This document shows positions 63,871 through 64,000 of a DNA stretch of 64,000 bases, in pieces. Position 1 is the first letter of the stretch. Each line of letters begins with the position of its first letter. The notes under the pieces are model-generated. The model was given only the letters and a program-made list of their open reading frames with translations. It made no database searches and was not told the origin of the DNA. Position numbers and translations under genes: made by a program. The stretch covers positions 1-64,000 of the forward strand of contig JAYKKM010000200.1 in NCBI GenBank assembly GCA_035772405.1. The letters run 5' to 3'. The stretch is from Chrysogorgia sp. JL179-B06 (lineage: Eukaryota > Cnidaria > Anthozoa > Scleralcyonacea > Chrysogorgiidae).

Positions 63871-64000
63871 GAAAACTTGTCAAGACAAGGCAACTTGTCA
63901 ATACAAGGCAACTTGTCAAGACAAGACAACTTGTCAAGACAATACAAGGCAACTTGTCAAGACCAGACTTGTCAAGACAAGACAAGACAAGACAAGACAA

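Larger units (their letters stand above)
50867..64000 (+). repeat. Array B: GACAA pentamer satellite with inverted CTTGTC words
   Basis: Tandem pentamer GACAA (AAGAC microsatellite), interrupted typically every 15-100 bp by CTTGTCAA. The + strand is about 60% A with few T outside the CTTGTC words and ATAA variants. CTTGTC is the reverse complement of GACAAG, so each interruption is an inverted unit. Common substituted pentamers are GGCAA, GAAAA, GATAA, GAGAC, GACCA and GTCAA. The array continues past the window end. The long open frames on both strands follow from the stop-free pentamer and are not genes. Confidence 0.97.
61001..64000 (+). repeat. Array B, diverged distal segment
   Basis: HOR order is broken. 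Markers are ACGTGTCAAGA at 62,696, ACCAGACTTGTC at 63,052 and 63,962, and a GACGACTTGTC block at 62,102. New variants (TTATCAAGAC, AACAATAC, AACAC, ACAAA, GATAA runs) accumulate. The segment continues beyond the window. Confidence 0.75.

Noticed and set aside
50867..64000. Arg/Gln/Asp/Lys/Thr-rich forward frames and Leu/Ser/Cys/Val-rich reverse frames in array B
   Set aside because: GACAA repeated is stop-free in all six frames and gives the same five residues whichever frame is used. They resemble charged or membrane proteins only by composition.
1..64000. Possible telomeric repeat tract
   Set aside because: Neither CATTG nor GACAA words match TTAGGG-, TTTAGGG- or TTGGGG-type repeats, and there is no G-rich strand.
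1..64000. Word and unit lengths 5, 8, 13 and 21 forming a Fibonacci series
   Set aside because: They follow automatically from combining 5- and 8-nt words (5+8, 5+8+8); 18-bp units are equally common, so no meaning is attached.
50867..64000. Triplex-forming (H-DNA) potential of the A/G-rich strand
   Set aside because: Every pentamer contains a C, so no long pure purine tract exists.
1..64000. tRNA, rRNA or other structured RNA genes
   Set aside because: No segment departs from the satellite words long enough to hold one, and no conserved box motifs were seen.

Overview
The whole 64 kb is tandemly repeated satellite DNA. I find no protein-coding gene, RNA gene, transposon, CRISPR array, origin or promoter that I can support. 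Two unrelated-looking arrays abut at about 50,866/50,867. Array A (1 to 50,866) is built from the 5-nt word CATTG with an optional 3-nt prefix (CTA or CAA). The most regular unit is 21 bp: CATTG, then CTACATTG, then CAACATTG. Array B (50,867 to 64,000) is built from the pentamer GACAA (the AAGAC microsatellite), interrupted by CTTGTCAA, which carries an inverted copy of the pentamer.

Tens of kilobases of satellite with higher-order repeats (HORs) and nested segmental duplications indicate eukaryotic heterochromatin: centromeric, pericentromeric, subtelomeric or sex-chromosome DNA. This is inferred from repeat architecture alone. Nothing in the sequence identifies a species, and no telomere-type hexamer is present.

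Array A layout. 1-2,808 is irregular with one ~624-bp duplication. 2,809-9,800 is a ~955-bp HOR (five copies, the third expanded to 3.0 kb). 9,801-15,256 is a ~1.66-1.70-kb HOR rich in near-pure 21-mers. 15,257-16,049 is transitional with a 155-bp tandem pair. From ~16,050 to 50,866 a second subfamily appears, marked by the 10-nt word CTACATATTG, CpG-containing words (CAACGTTG) and a recurrent AT-rich cassette. It is a mosaic of duplications: a ~1.7-2.0-kb module in three dispersed copies (16.2, 20.4 and 27.8 kb), tandem pairs of ~2.0 kb, 0.39 kb and 1.63 kb, a 6-8-kb segmental duplication (33.5-41.5 against 41.6-47.7 kb), and a 656-bp tandem pair just before the junction.

Array B layout. A ~2.0-2.5-kb HOR repeats from 51,379, with unit starts at 51,379, 53,341, 55,471, 57,966 and 59,941. 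The fifth unit is internally shortened, and 61-64 kb is more diverged with local pentamer variants.

The very long open frames on both strands are by-products of the repeat words. No word contains a stop in any forward phase, and word lengths of 5 and 8 nt are both 2 mod 3, so a frame rarely meets a stop. They should not be annotated as genes. Unit boundaries below were set by eye from diagnostic variant words and are approximate unless stated; spacings are between identical marker words.
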